Source of the DNA: Orobanche coerulescens
Taxonomy: Eukaryota; Streptophyta; Magnoliopsida; Lamiales; Orobanchaceae
Reading direction: 5' to 3'
Assembly (NCBI GenBank): GCA_033398695.1
Contig: CM065809.1
Coordinates: 85,851,644-85,915,643, forward strand
Length of the DNA stretch: 64,000 nt
Part shown: positions 1 through 11,810 of the stretch, piece by piece
Position numbering within the stretch: the first letter of the stretch is position 1
How the letters are laid out: every line of letters begins with the position of its first letter
Program-made: the position numbers and the translations under genes
Notes under the pieces: generated by a model
Database searches by the model: none
Told to the model about the DNA's origin: nothing
The model's input: the letters and a program-made list of their open reading frames with translations, nothing else

Positions 1-679
1 TTATGCTTTGGCAGTAGGTAGCCTTATGTATGCAATGATTTGCACTAGACCGGACATTGCCTATCTTTGTGAGCGTAGTAAGTCGGTTTGATCAAATACA
101 GGCGGGAACATTGGGCTCTTTGTAAAGAACATTCTTAAGTACCTAAGGAGGACTAAAGACTTGGTTCTTACATACGGCGGTGGAGAACTAACAGTGATGG
201 GTTATACAGACTCAGATTTTTCGGGGGACATGGATGCTCAGATGTCCACATCAGGGTATATCTTTACTCTGAATGGTGGGGCAGTTTCTTGGAGAAGTGC
301 TAAGAAAAGTTCGACTGCTATCTCTACATGTCAAGCTGAATATCAGACAGCCACGGAGGCTGCTAAAGAAGCTTTTTGGATAAAGAAGTTCACTAAGGAA
401 CTTCAAGTGGTTCCTAACGCAGAGAAGCCCGTGACACTGTTTTGTGACAACGACGAAGCTGTTGCATAGGCTAAGGAGCCTAGGGCTCACCACAACACCA
501 AACATATTGCGAGAAAATATCATTTTGTTAGAGAAATGGTTCGGGATGGGAATGTTACATTGCAGAGAGTAGACACAACAAATAACGTTGCTGATCCGCT
601 TACCAAGCCACTATCTCAGAAGGTCTTAGAGAGACATCTGGAGAGAATGGGTATTAGATACCATAGTTTGTGGCATTGA
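1..679 (+). pseudogene. Ty1/copia (copia-1) polyprotein 3' end: RT tail and RNase H
   Basis: This is the C-terminal end of a copia Pol protein, cut by the window edge. The RT tail is readable (VGSLMYAMICTRPDI) but frameshifted between about 60 and 130. RNase H follows from 161, with the catalytic acidic residues visible in TDSDFSGD, CQAEYQTA and LFCDND. An in-frame TAG at 467-469 falls where copia proteins usually have Gln (AVAQAKEPR), so CAG to TAG is likely. The reading continues through HHNTKHIARKYH and NVADPLTKPL to a TGA at 677-679, directly before the polypurine tract. The element encoded reverse transcription and RNA-strand removal and is now dead. Confidence 0.92.
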
Positions 680-681
680 GT

Positions 682-693
682 GCAAGTGGGAGA
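682..693 (+). promoter_or_regulatory. Copia-1 polypurine tract
   Basis: The purine-rich GCAAGTGGGAGA lies three bases after the pol stop and immediately before the LTR start (TGTTAGGAATATG at 695). This is the standard copia plus-strand priming site. Confidence 0.85.
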
Positions 694-2558
694 TTGTTAG
701 GAATATGCCCTCGAATGCGACTCAGAGGATGAGAGAGTGAGAGCAATTGTATTGTAATTATGAATATTATATTTAATAAGGCAATTATTATTTCTATATT
801 ATTGTATATCACTGGCATTGTAATTTGGTATATAGAATAATAGTCCTTGCATTTGAGAGTGAACATTCTACTCCTTATGGGGATAAGGAGATAGGCACTA
901 GAAGTGTTTAGAGCTCGAATGCTTAACTAGTTCGCAAGTCGATAAAACTTAACAGGACATTAAGTTTTAATAAGACTTGTATAACTGATGCTAGGATGTG
1001 TGCACGTCTTGATAGCATAGTTATAAGTATATTGGTGGGACCAGTATACTCAAACATGACTCATACTCGATTCAGTCACACGGTATTCACTCTCGGAGAG
1101 TCGATGACGAATCGAAAGGTTGTGATAGTATACGTGGACCTTTGACTTGAGGGTTCAGTAGAAGATGTGCCTGTGACGTTTAGTTTGTCATTAGAGTAGT
1201 TAGACTCATTTGCTTAAATGCTGAGTCGACCTCGAAGTGCGGACTATACGGGCAGGTAGCAGTCTTTGCTGTACGCCAAGAAAGGATTCTATCTCCTATT
1301 AGTGAGCAGGCGAATGTCCTATACGGTTAATGGCAAATAAGATCATAAATCTTAGGCCAAAGCATTCTGATATAGTCGTATTAGATACACTATTAATCAG
1401 TCGGTCTTGATTTGCATTAACACATGTATAGAGTTTAGTCAACAGTAGGGTTTGACTTTACCGTGACCCGAAGACTTGACCGGGACATCTGATGAAGGGT
1501 CTATACGTATATTGTATTCACGATATAATGGTTCTAGAATGATTCGTTCATTCGTTCTCAGTCGGGGTTTACAGTGCGGCCCGCTAGGCTGGCTAAGTGC
1601 TGCCCGCACTCATTGGTTCCTCCCAATGCCGGCTGAGACGAACCTACGGAGTCGCGCAATAGGATCATTGATGGATAAATATGAATTAATAATCTCTCTT
1701 ATAATATTAGATATTAGATATTTAATTTTGATTTATCGGATAAATCAAATAGCGGTCTTATGAATTGTAAGTAGGTTACTGGGTGATTACTTTAATTCAT
1801 AAATTATATTTCTTAGAGAAATATATATTTGTGTTTGATATAATTAATTAATTGGATTAATTAATTAGTCCAAACACATTGGAAATAAAATGGATTCGTT
1901 TGACAAACATCCGGTACACGAGGGATTCATTTTGACAAACATCCAGTACACGAGCTGAGTAAATTCGACCCGTCTTTTTGGAAATTTCCCTTAAGGCCGC
2001 CCCCTCCCTCTCTTGTCTCTTTTATACTTATTTTATGTCACTAGGTGACATATGTGAGGTGTATTTGATACCCTCAATCATGTGTTAAAGGTAGACTTTC
2101 ATTTTTTTTATAAATAATCGTTTCGTATATTCGCCCGAAGGCGATCTGAAGGCGATCTGAAGGCGATTCTTCGCCCGCGTCAAAAAACCCGCTCGCTCAA
2201 CCAAAATTCCCCAAAATGTTGCTCCAAATCCCAGCGCCTGACTAATTTCCGCGATTCCTAAACGATTCGTTGTCTTTAATTTCAATTCCCGTTCGTTTTT
2301 TGGTAGTTTTCGTTTTTTCTTCGTTAGCGGCATTTTCGAACGGAAGTCAGTCGCCGGTCCTCCGGCGCCTGTCAAGTGGGCGACAACTCCTAGGACGACC
2401 TCCTTAGAGTCCCGCGGCACTTTCCCCTCTATTATTTCACGATTTTAGTATTTTAATTTTTGCATCTGAATTTCTCTGGATCTAGGTTTGTTGCCTTTTC
2501 CAGATCTGACTTGTTTAGTTGGTATTTGTTGTTTTACAGGAATTTCCTTTGGATTCAT

Positions 2559-4271
2559 ATGGCTGACAATCCCGAGCAACCAGACTTGGGTCCACCGGTC
2601 GTTTCTGGGCCATCTCCGGCCGAAGTCTCAAAAAGCCAAACACCTCCAATGGAGGCTACGACCGCCGCGACTGTCATTACACCAAATACCTCGCCCAAAA
2701 AAGTTGAAAGGATTCCTAATCCTTCAATCACAAACACCAACAAACGTTCTTATGCTCAGGTAACACAAAAACCTATCTCTGACCACCAGCTACTTGATAG
2801 ATCTGTTCTTCAGCCCATTGGCTCTGTTTCACATGTTGATGGCCAAACAGTGTTGGTGTTTTCTGAGGAAGAAACACAGAAATTGGCTGAGCCACTGAAA
2901 TGGGCACTTGTGGGCAAGTTTTCCCATGGGATCCCACCAATTAGTGCAATCTGGAAAATGATTGAGGGGTTAAAATTGGTGGGAAGTTTTAAAGTTAGGA
3001 TGATTAATAATAGACATGTTCTAATTGTGCTGCATAGTGATAAGGATTACTCTAGAATGTGGCTTAAACCTATATGGCATGTAAATGGAATTCCTATGCG
3101 TATTTTTAAATGGTCTCCCAGGTTTAATGTTCACTCTGAATCTTCAGTGGTACCTGTCTGGATTAAATTGCCTGCTTTGCCTGTGCATCTTTATGATAGG
3201 AGTGCTTTGTTGACAATAGGGAGTGCTATTGGCAAACCTTTACAGGTTGATGAAGCCACTGCATCTCTCTCTAGGGCCAATTTTGCTAGATTATGTGTGG
3301 AAATTGATTTGCTGAATGACAGACAAGAATTTGTGTTACTTAGCATAAATTCTGAAATTATTAAACAAAAAGTCATTTATGAAAATGTGCCTAAGTATTG
3401 TGTTGATTGTAGGCATTTAGGACATTTTGAAAGTGAATGCTATGTGTCTGGTAAAGCTCCTAAACCGGTTAAAGTTGATGAAACCAAAAATGTAGAAGTC
3501 CCCTTGAATGATCAGCCCCTGGTCAACCCCGTTCCTCTTAGTCAAAACATAAGTCCTAAAAAAAGCCCTACCCAGAATGTATCTGATGAGTCTGAAAAAG
3601 CAGCTGCTCTTAGGAAACTTAAAGGAAAAAACATTCTTCAGGTAGAGGAAGAATGGATAGAGAAGGCCCCTAGAAAAGGAGGAATTAGGATCTCTGATAG
3701 TCCTAAAGCCTTGAGGAAAAATTCTGAGAGCTCTAAATTCTTGGGGAAAAACCAAATTTCCCCTACAACTGAGGCCAACAGATTTGCTGGCTTAGCTGAG
3801 ACTGACCCTGAGCCTCCAGACCCCATTGTGATAGCTCCCATAATTGAAGTGAATGATGATATCACAACCCTGCCTGTACCTCAACCTGTTGAATCTGAAG
3901 AGTCTGTAATTGCCTTTGGAAAAGTGCAATACTCTGAAGCTTCCCACTATCCTGAAACTGAATCTGAACGGTTAAACCCAGAATTTGTTAAAGAAATGAT
4001 GGCTATTGATAGGGAACATTGAGAGATTAACCACCCACCCCCTATTAACATTCCAACAATCCTTACCAAATCTGCATCCCTTAAAAGAGATTCTGATTCA
4101 TCTGATGAAGTTACTCAGGCTGCACACCAAAGAAGCCTATCTTTGGAACCTAATATTGAGGAACCTAACCAAGGGCTGACATCAGTAAAAGGACCTGTTC
4201 CCAAAAAACCAAAAAACAACCCAGCCAAAGGGAATTCTGGTAGAAATACCAGATCCTCCACCCATAAATGA
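2559..4271 (+). pseudogene. LINE ORF1: DUF4283 domain plus zinc knuckle, one premature stop
   Basis: The likely start is the ATG at 2559 (MADNPEQPDL); an in-frame ATG at 2460 would only add a UTR-like leader. The protein has a Pro/Ser/Thr-rich N-terminus, a DUF4283-type region (about residues 70-240, with VPVWIKLPALPVHLYD) and a CCHC knuckle (CVDCRHLGHFESEC, near residue 281). A charged low-complexity tail follows. It binds LINE RNA in the ribonucleoprotein. A TGA at 4020-4022 interrupts it, but the same frame stays open to a TGA at 4269-4271, which overlaps the ORF2 ATG. The first TGA is therefore probably a later mutation (CGA or GGA to TGA) and the natural C-terminus is at 4271. Confidence 0.88.
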
Positions 4272-7090
4272 ATTGTAACATGCTGGTATGGAATGCTAGA
4301 GGAGTGGGCAATCCCCCAACCCAAAGGCATCTCCATCATTTGTGCTGGCAGCACAAAATTAAGGTTCTTGTCATCATTGAACCTATGATCCCATTAGAGC
4401 CTTTCTTCTTTTGTAGAAGGTTTGGTTTTAATAAAGTGGTTAGGAATGTTACTAATCATATTTGGTGTTTCACCAAAGAGAATCTGAGCATGGAGGTAAT
4501 TAGAGATCATTCTCAATTTCTCCATGTCAAATTAGCATCCAACTTGTTTCCCCAACCTGTCTTCCTTACTTGTGTTTATGCTGGTCATAGCAGACAAGTT
4601 AGGAGAGAACTTTGGCTCGCTTTTCATGAGCTAGCTGAAAGTTGTATGGATAATCCATGGATTGCTGGAGGAGATTTTAATACCATCATATCAAATTCTG
4701 AAAGAGATGGTTATACCTCAAATAAAAGACTTGATATGATGGAATTTGCTGATATGATTGTGAATTGTGGACTTATTGATGCTGGTTTTGAAGGTGATAT
4801 ATTTACCTGGGCTAGGCAATCCCTAAGAGAAAGGTTAGATAGAGTCTTATACTCCTCTGACTGGTCTAGTTCTATACCTTCAACAAAAGTGGTGCATTTG
4901 CCTAGAGTGTGTTCTGACCATGCCCCTCTCTTAATCCTTGTTCAATTTTCCCAGAGTCCCAGGAACTCACCCTTTAGATATCTAAACATGTGGAGCCACC
5001 ATCACACTTTCATGGAAACTGTCAAAACCTGTTGGTCTGAATCCACTGGAGTACAAGGCATGTTAAACCTTGAGGCTAAGCTCATAAGACTCCAAAATAC
5101 ACTCACTAAATGGAATAGGAACACATTTGGTAATGTGTTCCACATCTTAAAACTTGCTGATGAAGCTGTAGCTAATGCAGAGAAAATGTGGAATGCCAGA
5201 CCTTCTGAGGAGGCTCTTTCCAACCTCAATAGGTGCATAGCCAATTTGACACATGCTGAGATATTGGAGGAGTCTTATTGGAAACAAAAGGCTGCTGTCA
5301 AATGGCTGGCTGAAGGAGAAAGAAATACTAAGTATTTTCATGCACTTGTTAAGAAAAAAAGAAGCAAGAGTATTATTCACTCTATTGAAGATGAGGGAGT
5401 TTTGCTAACTGATAACCTTGAAATCCAAGAATCTGGAGTTAATTTTTTCCAGAAGCTATACACTAATGATATAGAACTTGAGGACCTCAGTCAAATCCAA
5501 GGCATTGTGCAAATCCCACCCTGGGTGGATATTAATACTCTCTGTGAGTATCCATCACCTGAGGAGATAAAAAATACTGTTTTTGGAATTTGTGGAGACA
5601 GTGTGGCTGGGGCTGATGGATTCCCAGCCTCCTTTTTCCACCATTGTTGGGAGATCATTGCTGAGGATGTAGTTGAAGCTATCTTAGACTTCTTTGATGG
5701 CAATCCCATGCCTCATAGCTTCCTAGTCACTACTATCATCCTCATCCCTAAGGTTGATAACCCAAGAGGCTGGACTGAATTTAGACCAATAAGCCTCTGT
5801 AATGTTACCAACAAGATCATCTCTAAACTCTTGAATGCTAGATTAGCCCCTCTACTCCCTGACCTGATTGCACCTAACCAGAGTGGTTTTGTTAGAGGTA
5901 GGCTCATCAGTGAGAACATTCTTCTTGCACAAGAAATGTTCCACTCTCTTGGGAATGGAACTTCTAGTGTGAATGTGGCACTAAAATTAGATATGGCCAA
6001 AGCTTATGATAGGGTGCAATGGCCTTATCTCTGGCATGTGCTCAAACTCATGGGATTCCCTGAAAGATGGATTGACTTCATGAAAAATTGTTATGAACAA
6101 TGTTGGTTCACATTGCTTGTGAATGGTGAACAATCTCACATGTTTAAATCCACTAGGAGCCTTAGGCAGGGAGATCCCCTTTCCCCATCCCTTTTTGTAC
6201 TTGCAGCTGACTTCCTGTCCAGAGGCATAAATCAGTTGTTCTTTGATCATCCTGCTATGTATTATAGATGCCTTAGAGGTGAATCTGTCACTCATCTGAG
6301 TTATGCAGATGACATCCTCATATTCACCACTAGCAGGGCTGCTGGCTTAAAAAGGCTTCTGGAATACCTTAAACTCTATATGGGTGTATCTGGTCAGGCA
6401 CTCAACTCCCACAAAAGCACTTTCATCATAAGTGCTAAATGGAGGGGTAGGATTGGGGTCCAAATACAGAACATTACTGGTTTTCAACAGGCATCTCTTC
6501 CTGTAATTTACCTTGGGGCTCCCATGTATTCTGGATATATGACTGTCAATCTTTTTGATAACCTTATCCAGAAATTTAAGAATGCAATTCAAGCATGGGA
6601 AAATAGGCACTTATCCTTTGGTGGTAGATTGCTTCTAATCAAAAGTGTGCTGAATTCATTTACCTGTCATTTATTTCAGGTTATTCCCCCCCCTAAATCT
6701 GTAATTCACACTTTGCATCAGATTATGGCTAGGTTTTTTTGGGGGTCTTATGGGGGAAAAAAAAAGACACACTGGATCTCCTGGGATAAGTTATGTAAAC
6801 CTTACTTGGAAGGTGGCCTTAACCTCAGAAACCTCAATGATTGTGTGAATGCATTTTCTTATAAACTGTGGTGGAACTTTAGGAAACAGGAGTCTTTGTG
6901 GTCTCAATTGATGTTACACACTTATTGCTCTAAATCTTGTCCACTGATTGCTAAATGTGTGTACAATGCTAGCCCTATTTGGAGAAGAATGTGCAAAGTT
7001 AGAGTACAAATTCATGAACATATATTTTGGAATTTGCATGGGGGGAACATTAGTTTTTGGCATGATCATTGGTTGCCACTGGGATTTTAA
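4268..7090 (+). CDS. LINE ORF2: AP endonuclease and reverse transcriptase
   Basis: This is a 940-residue open frame. The N-terminal endonuclease (about 1-225) shows NMLVWNARGVGN, GGDFNTI (near 132) and SDHAPLL (near 215). The RT domain follows with FRPISLCNVTNKIISK, LDMAKAYDRVQW, RQGDPLSPSLF and the catalytic LSYADDILIF (near 678). A zf-RVT-like region begins near residue 830 (THWISWDKLCKPYLEGG). The endonuclease nicks the target and the RT copies LINE RNA there. The frame ends early at 7088-7090, because RNase H lies downstream in another frame. Its ATG overlaps the ORF1 stop. Confidence 0.93.
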   Translation: MNCNMLVWNARGVGNPPTQRHLHHLCWQHKIKVLVIIEPMIPLEPFFFCRRFGFNKVVRNVTNHIWCFTKENLSMEVIRDHSQFLHVKLASNLFPQPVFLTCVYAGHSRQVRRELWLAFHELAESCMDNPWIAGGDFNTIISNSERDGYTSNKRLDMMEFADMIVNCGLIDAGFEGDIFTWARQSLRERLDRVLYSSDWSSSIPSTKVVHLPRVCSDHAPLLILVQFSQSPRNSPFRYLNMWSHHHTFMETVKTCWSESTGVQGMLNLEAKLIRLQNTLTKWNRNTFGNVFHILKLADEAVANAEKMWNARPSEEALSNLNRCIANLTHAEILEESYWKQKAAVKWLAEGERNTKYFHALVKKKRSKSIIHSIEDEGVLLTDNLEIQESGVNFFQKLYTNDIELEDLSQIQGIVQIPPWVDINTLCEYPSPEEIKNTVFGICGDSVAGADGFPASFFHHCWEIIAEDVVEAILDFFDGNPMPHSFLVTTIILIPKVDNPRGWTEFRPISLCNVTNKIISKLLNARLAPLLPDLIAPNQSGFVRGRLISENILLAQEMFHSLGNGTSSVNVALKLDMAKAYDRVQWPYLWHVLKLMGFPERWIDFMKNCYEQCWFTLLVNGEQSHMFKSTRSLRQGDPLSPSLFVLAADFLSRGINQLFFDHPAMYYRCLRGESVTHLSYADDILIFTTSRAAGLKRLLEYLKLYMGVSGQALNSHKSTFIISAKWRGRIGVQIQNITGFQQASLPVIYLGAPMYSGYMTVNLFDNLIQKFKNAIQAWENRHLSFGGRLLLIKSVLNSFTCHLFQVIPPPKSVIHTLHQIMARFFWGSYGGKKKTHWISWDKLCKPYLEGGLNLRNLNDCVNAFSYKLWWNFRKQESLWSQLMLHTYCSKSCPLIAKCVYNASPIWRRMCKVRVQIHEHIFWNLHGGNISFWHDHWLPLGF

Positions 7091-8412
7091 ATAACCTCAT
7101 AGGAGGTGAGAAAGACCTGGAGGATTCATTCCAGTCAATTATTTTTGGGAAAATGGTAATTGGAACATTGTTAAACTTCTTCTTGTTCTAACCCCTAATT
7201 GGGTGAACCAAATTGCTAATGCTCCTTTTCTTTGGAACGGGAGGGATACTCCTTTATGGAAACCTGCTCCCAATGGTAATTTTTCAGTGGCATCAGCCTG
7301 GAGCATAATTAGAGAACACTCAATTCACCAAAGACATTTATCATCACTTGTGGAACAGAGCATTTACACCCACCATGTCCATTTTTTTCTTGAGACTCTT
7401 CCTAAATAAACTATAGGTGGATACTAAGCTCCAAACTCGGGGTCAGTCTTGCTTCCAAATGTTATTCTGTGGACACAGGTATGGCTTTTCAAGTACTCCT
7501 ATTTTCCATATTGAGTCTTGAACACCTTTTTTGGAAAGTAGTCGGGCTCGGAACATTTGGCAACACTTTGCTAATATTTTTGGTTTTGCTAGACAAAATA
7601 CACAAAAGTTGAGGACCATGTTTCAAGTCTGGAAAAGCTCTACCCCCAAACCCTCTAAATTCCATATCACCATGGTTATTCCTTGTCTTATATTATGGTA
7701 TATATGGTGTGCTAGGAATGATAGCAAACATAGAAATAAAAAATTTGTGGCTGAGTGTATTATTAGTCAGATTTACTCTCATTTACAAAATCTCTCTGCA
7801 TATAAAGCCTTTGGATATAAAGTTTGGAAAGGGTTTAGTCATTTGGCTGCTCATTTCCAAGTTCGTGTGGCTGATCGACCCCAAATTAAAATCACCACTG
7901 TTAAATGGATTGCACCAGAGGTAGGATGGCTTAAACTTAATTGTGATGGTTCAGTGTGTGGTCATTTGGCTGGTGGGGGTGGTTTAATTCGGGATTCAAG
8001 GGGAAATCTTGTGTGTGCATATTATCTGCCATTACAGGTTAATGATAGCTTCTCAGCCGAAGTTCAAGCTTTAGAATATGGCACTAGCATGTTAGAAGAG
8101 ATTGGTGGGCAGCAATGGTGGATTGAATTGGATGCTCAGGTGGTGGTTGATGTCCTAAACCAAGGGTCTGGAGGTAATTGGCAGTGCCAAAATGCATTGG
8201 GCCGTATTCGGGCTCGTTTCAGGAACCGCCAGATCAGGATTTCACACATCTTACGCGAGGGGAACAAACCTGCAGATTATTTAGCTAATTTGGGCCGGCT
8301 GGCCCACCGCAGTACACGCATGAACAGCCCCGAAATCCCTCAACAGTTAAAGGGCCTTATTCATTTGGACAAATTGGGCTTTCCAAACTTCCGCCGCGCT
8401 GGAATAGGCTAA
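7091..8412 (+). pseudogene. LINE ORF2 C-terminal part: zf-RVT remnant and RNase H
   Basis: This continues ORF2 after frame breaks. The 7203-7409 frame keeps part of the zinc-finger region (PLWKPAPNGNFSVASAW). A longer frame from 7531 holds plant LINE-type RNase H, with likely catalytic residues in LKLNCDGS, FSAEVQALEYG, IELDAQVVVDVL and EGNKPADYLANLG. The stop is at 8410-8412. The domain would degrade template RNA during target-primed reverse transcription. At least two frameshifts separate it from the RT, so ORF2 is inactive as it stands. Confidence 0.85.
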
Positions 8413-8644
8413 GGGATGATATGTGGGCCTAAGATGGGACATTTGATTTTATTCTATTTTGAATCTGTAATTTGGAAGTAATTCGATCTGTATGTAGTCT
8501 TTAATAGGGTCAAGGTGTATTTCGGTAGACCATGATAGTTAATATCAGTAGGTTCTATGTCCTGTATTTGAGTCGGAACTCTGTAATTTTTCTCATTTTA
8601 TAATATTCCCCCGGATGAGGGTTTGATTTAAAAAAAAAAAAAAA
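8413..8644 (+). other. LINE 3' UTR and poly(A) tail
   Basis: A non-coding 3' end that closes with a run of 15 A at 8630-8644, typical of L1-type integration. Copia-1 LTR sequence resumes directly afterwards. Confidence 0.85.
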
Positions 8645-9947
8645 CTCAAAATCATGAATTTGAGAGAGAGTGTAAGGTTGAAAACTTCATCTTGATCTTA
8701 GAGACAAGATATAAGAAGAATACATTGAGAGAGAAAATTCCTACAAGCTTCCCTAGCCGCATTCTTGAAGAAAGGAAGCTTGTCGATTTTTCCATCAAGT
8801 TCCGGCATGTGAAGTAGAGGCATCTTGCTTTAGGTGCTTGGAACGAAGGGCTCTTCATCATTATCATCATCATACGAAGGTTTTTCAGAGACATCATAGG
8901 TATGGGACTTTGATTCCTTGATCTTCGTATTTTTCTTTTCGTATATACGTTACTTGATCGATCCTCTTAGGGATTCCGTTTATTCTTCCGCTGCATTTAT
9001 TTTCTGTGGAATCCCAACAGTCGTTTTACGCGAGAGTAAACAACGGGTCACGTGAATACCCCCGCTTACTAGACTTCCCATCATAGAACAAATAATATCT
9101 CGACTTTTTCTTGGGAAAAACTTCCCGACTCTAAACTCAAATTAGGTGCCAACATGACTCATGTTACTGGATAACTAGCTACGCGAAAAGTGTAACCAAA
9201 CATATAGACAACGATTTGAAAACACGTATGTCTTCTTTCTTATATGCTAAAATTTCTACAAAAATGAAAAAAATTTCGGACCTAAATGAATACTCAACGG
9301 AAACAGAAATCGCTGACTGCAACTCGACCAAAAGTCAACCATTTCTTCCAAGAGAAATCAGTATCGTAATATCAGTTTTACACACGGAAGCACGAAAAAT
9401 TCACGAAAAATTCACGTTTTTAACCATCAACAGCATGCAACAAAAATAAAGCAATGATGAAATCGCAATTTATAACCAAGAAAAATCAAGAAAATATCGC
9501 ATGCTTCAATTTATTCCACTACACATAAAATCATCAATAATAAAACTCATGTGAAAATAAAAGAGATAAGGAAAAGTGAATCTTATTCCAAATGTCTTCT
9601 TGAACGTCAGCACATGTCTGAGTGGAATCGTCTGTCAATCCATACTTCAAGTAATGCCCAACATCACCAAGGACCCCCAAACTTAGTCTCTAGTCATGAA
9701 ATAACTGTAGACATTAAGTCAAGAAATACTAGAATATGAAGAATAATAACTCATTGGGGTTATATAAAAAATATTAGAGAAATAAGGGCCAACAAGAATA
9801 CACGAATCCAAACGAAATAAAAAAATAAAGAAAAATTATTAACGAAAAATCAAATAAAAACAACTAACTAGAAAGCAAGTAAAAATGATGGGTTGCCTCC
9901 CATCAAGCGCTCTATTTTACGTCTTGAGCACGACATGGCAAAAAAAT

Positions 9948-10768
9948 TTAACGTGGCTTCTTTCTAGGGAGATTGCCAAACACCCCCTTCTTGCAATCTA
10001 TAAGCCTCTTATTCCACAAGGGAGGCTTTGGTTCATGCCTGGTTGCCAAAAATAATGAGTAAGAATAATTATGCGGACAACCAAAAAATAATGGAAGAAT
10101 ATAATAATTATAAGGTATGAAAAAATAAGCAGAGTTCGAATGGGTAAATAATGAAGACATATCATGAACAACCTTATTAGAACTCAAAGAATCAGCCTCA
10201 ACAAAATCAAAAGTAATGGGGTCAATCTCTCCCAATATGGATTTAGGAAAAATTATGCGTGGCACCATTAATAAAATTTTAGGCACAAAAGTGTTCACCT
10301 AATTATTGGAAGTTTGATGACAATTTAATGAAATTTCTTTAGAAACATCATCAATGGTAACTTCTTCTACAAGCTCATCACACTTTATGTAATTATCAGG
10401 TGCTGGGGGATCGACCCTAAAACTCAGCATATCTTTCTTCTCAACCTTCCCCTCTACTTCACTACTAAATCGATGAGCTGGAAAATAACCATAGTGAATC
10501 TCAAGACCACGACTTGCACATTCTCAGCATGTATTTCTTCTCAACCTTCCCCTCTACTTCACTACTAAAAATCATAGTGAATCTCAAGACCACGACTTGC
10601 ACATTCTCGCTCAAGAGGGGTACTATCAGGATTTTTGAGAGTGTCTACACAATGTTCAAGCATGGTCTTTTGTTTTGGGGGAGGGGGCTGACTGACCTTA
10701 TTAGGCAAATTATATAGATCATCGAAATTTATGAAATGCCAAGGGTCACGATAATCAAAGGAAAACAT
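9948..10768 (-). pseudogene. Uncharacterised ORF in element E, broken by a tandem duplication
   Basis: I do not recognise this protein. Reading leftward on the minus strand, it likely starts at the ATG near 10768 (MFSFDYRDPWHFINFDDL). It runs to the duplication at 10422-10608, where one copy introduces a stop (near 10565). It then resumes through FRVDPPAPDNYIKCDELVEE, meets an in-frame TAG near 10299, and continues in the same frame to NLPRKKPR and a stop at 9948. Without the duplication and the TAG it would be roughly 240-270 residues, acidic then Lys/Arg-rich at the end. It occupies the gag position just after the primer site. It could be a degenerate gag N-terminus or an accessory protein. 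Confidence 0.5.
10422..10608. repeat. Imperfect tandem duplication of about 100 bp in element E
   Basis: The block starting CTCAGCAT and containing CTCAACCTTCCCCTC and ACGACTTGCACATTCTC occurs twice (from about 10422 and about 10523). The second copy lacks about 17 bases present in the first. The duplication interrupts the element E reading frame. Confidence 0.85.
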
Positions 10769-10848
10769 AATGAAAATATAGAAACTAAAGAAAAAGAACT
10801 TCAAATTAAAATTAGAGTCGCTTGGTAATGATATTAGCAAAAAATCAG

Positions 10849-10866
10849 TCCCCAGCAACGGTGCCA
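10849..10866 (-). promoter_or_regulatory. Element E primer-binding site (tRNA-Asp type)
   Basis: The minus strand reads TGGCACCGTTGCTGGGGA, which differs from the Athila/Tat tRNA-Asp primer site (TGGCGCCGTTGCCGGGGA) at two transition positions. It lies six bases inside the LTR boundary at 10873. Confidence 0.8.
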
Positions 10867-11703
10867 AAAACTTGTTGTGAGGAAATCCCTCACACTATGC
10901 CGCAACTGCACGGTGTTAACAAGTAATAAAGTGATAAGTAAGATATCGTTCCCTCGAGGACTGATTTCACTAAGTACCAAAATATAGTCAACTCGTAATT
11001 TTATTTGAAGAACAATTATATGGAATTTATTTCTAAACTAATTGCAGAAAAATAAATGGAAAATAAAATAAAAATAGTAATAATAATAATAAGGGCGTAG
11101 GATTATGATTTTCGCCTCAAACAATCAGGAATGATTTTTATGTAATTCAATTCACTTTTATTCAATTGATTGTACCAGGAATTCCTAAATTATTCTAAAG
11201 CCTTTCCCAAGGTCGATAGAAAATACTAAGAATTATTAACTCGATATATCCCTATTCGAATTAGATAATTAATAGCTAAAATAGTTCATGAATTCCCACA
11301 ATAAACAGGCATCACAATTCCCATGAGTATATCCCTATCTCACGAAAATCATGATTTTTATCACAAGAACTATGCCTAAATTTCATCTCTCGAATCCATA
11401 AAGATATTCAAAACAATTCAACTGTTGGCTAGACAATTAAAAAGCATTAAGAACAATGAGAAAAATCCAACTCAATACGAATAACGAGTGAATTGAAATA
11501 AAAATAAGTAAATCAAATCGTCATGTAATCGGCTACAATCACAATCCTACTCGAACAGATCTAGAAAATAAGATGCGGAAAAATTAAAAAAACCCATAAG
11601 GGATCCGTGGTCTTGTCGTCGACCCACAAATCTCTTCGTTTCTGCTCCTCTGGTGTCTCCGCTCTATCTATCGATCCATTCCTCCTTTCTTCTGACCTTC
11701 ACT

Positions 11704-11714
11704 GTTTATTTATA
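11704..11714 (-). promoter_or_regulatory. Putative TATA box of element E LTR
   Basis: The minus strand reads CTATAAATAAA, about 100 bp downstream of the nearest palindromic GC word, in the order expected for a U3 promoter. Confidence 0.5.
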
Positions 11715-11810
11715 GTTGTCCTTGGCCTCCAAAACGCATCCGTGGATTAGGTCGAAAACAGGCTTCAAAAATGACCCAGAAACGCGGAAGACTCAGCAAA
11801 ACCGCCTCGT

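Larger units (their letters stand above)
2083..8644 (+). mobile_element. L1-clade LINE, nearly full length
   Basis: A non-LTR retrotransposon with a 5' UTR of about 470 bp, ORF1, ORF2 (endonuclease, RT, RNase H), a 3' UTR and a 15-A tail. It lies inside the copia-1 LTR. The 5' boundary is approximate. An imperfect target-site candidate is CTCAATCATG at about 2073-2082 against CTCAAAATCATG at 8645-8656. The 5' UTR carries a small GGCGATCTGAA tandem repeat near 2140-2165. Confidence 0.88.
695..9019 (+). mobile_element. Copia-1 3' LTR, split by a LINE
   Basis: The LTR starts TGTTAGGAATATGCCC after the polypurine tract and ends TGTGGAATCCCAACA at 9019, so it has the expected TG...CA ends. Its sequence runs 695 to about 2082 and resumes at about 8645 after the LINE, giving roughly 1.76 kb of LTR. 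The second part holds the usual copia end with CCGCTGCATTTATT. I saw no protein in it; open frames at 654-866 and 1476-1763 are chance. The 5' LTR is outside the window. Confidence 0.82.
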
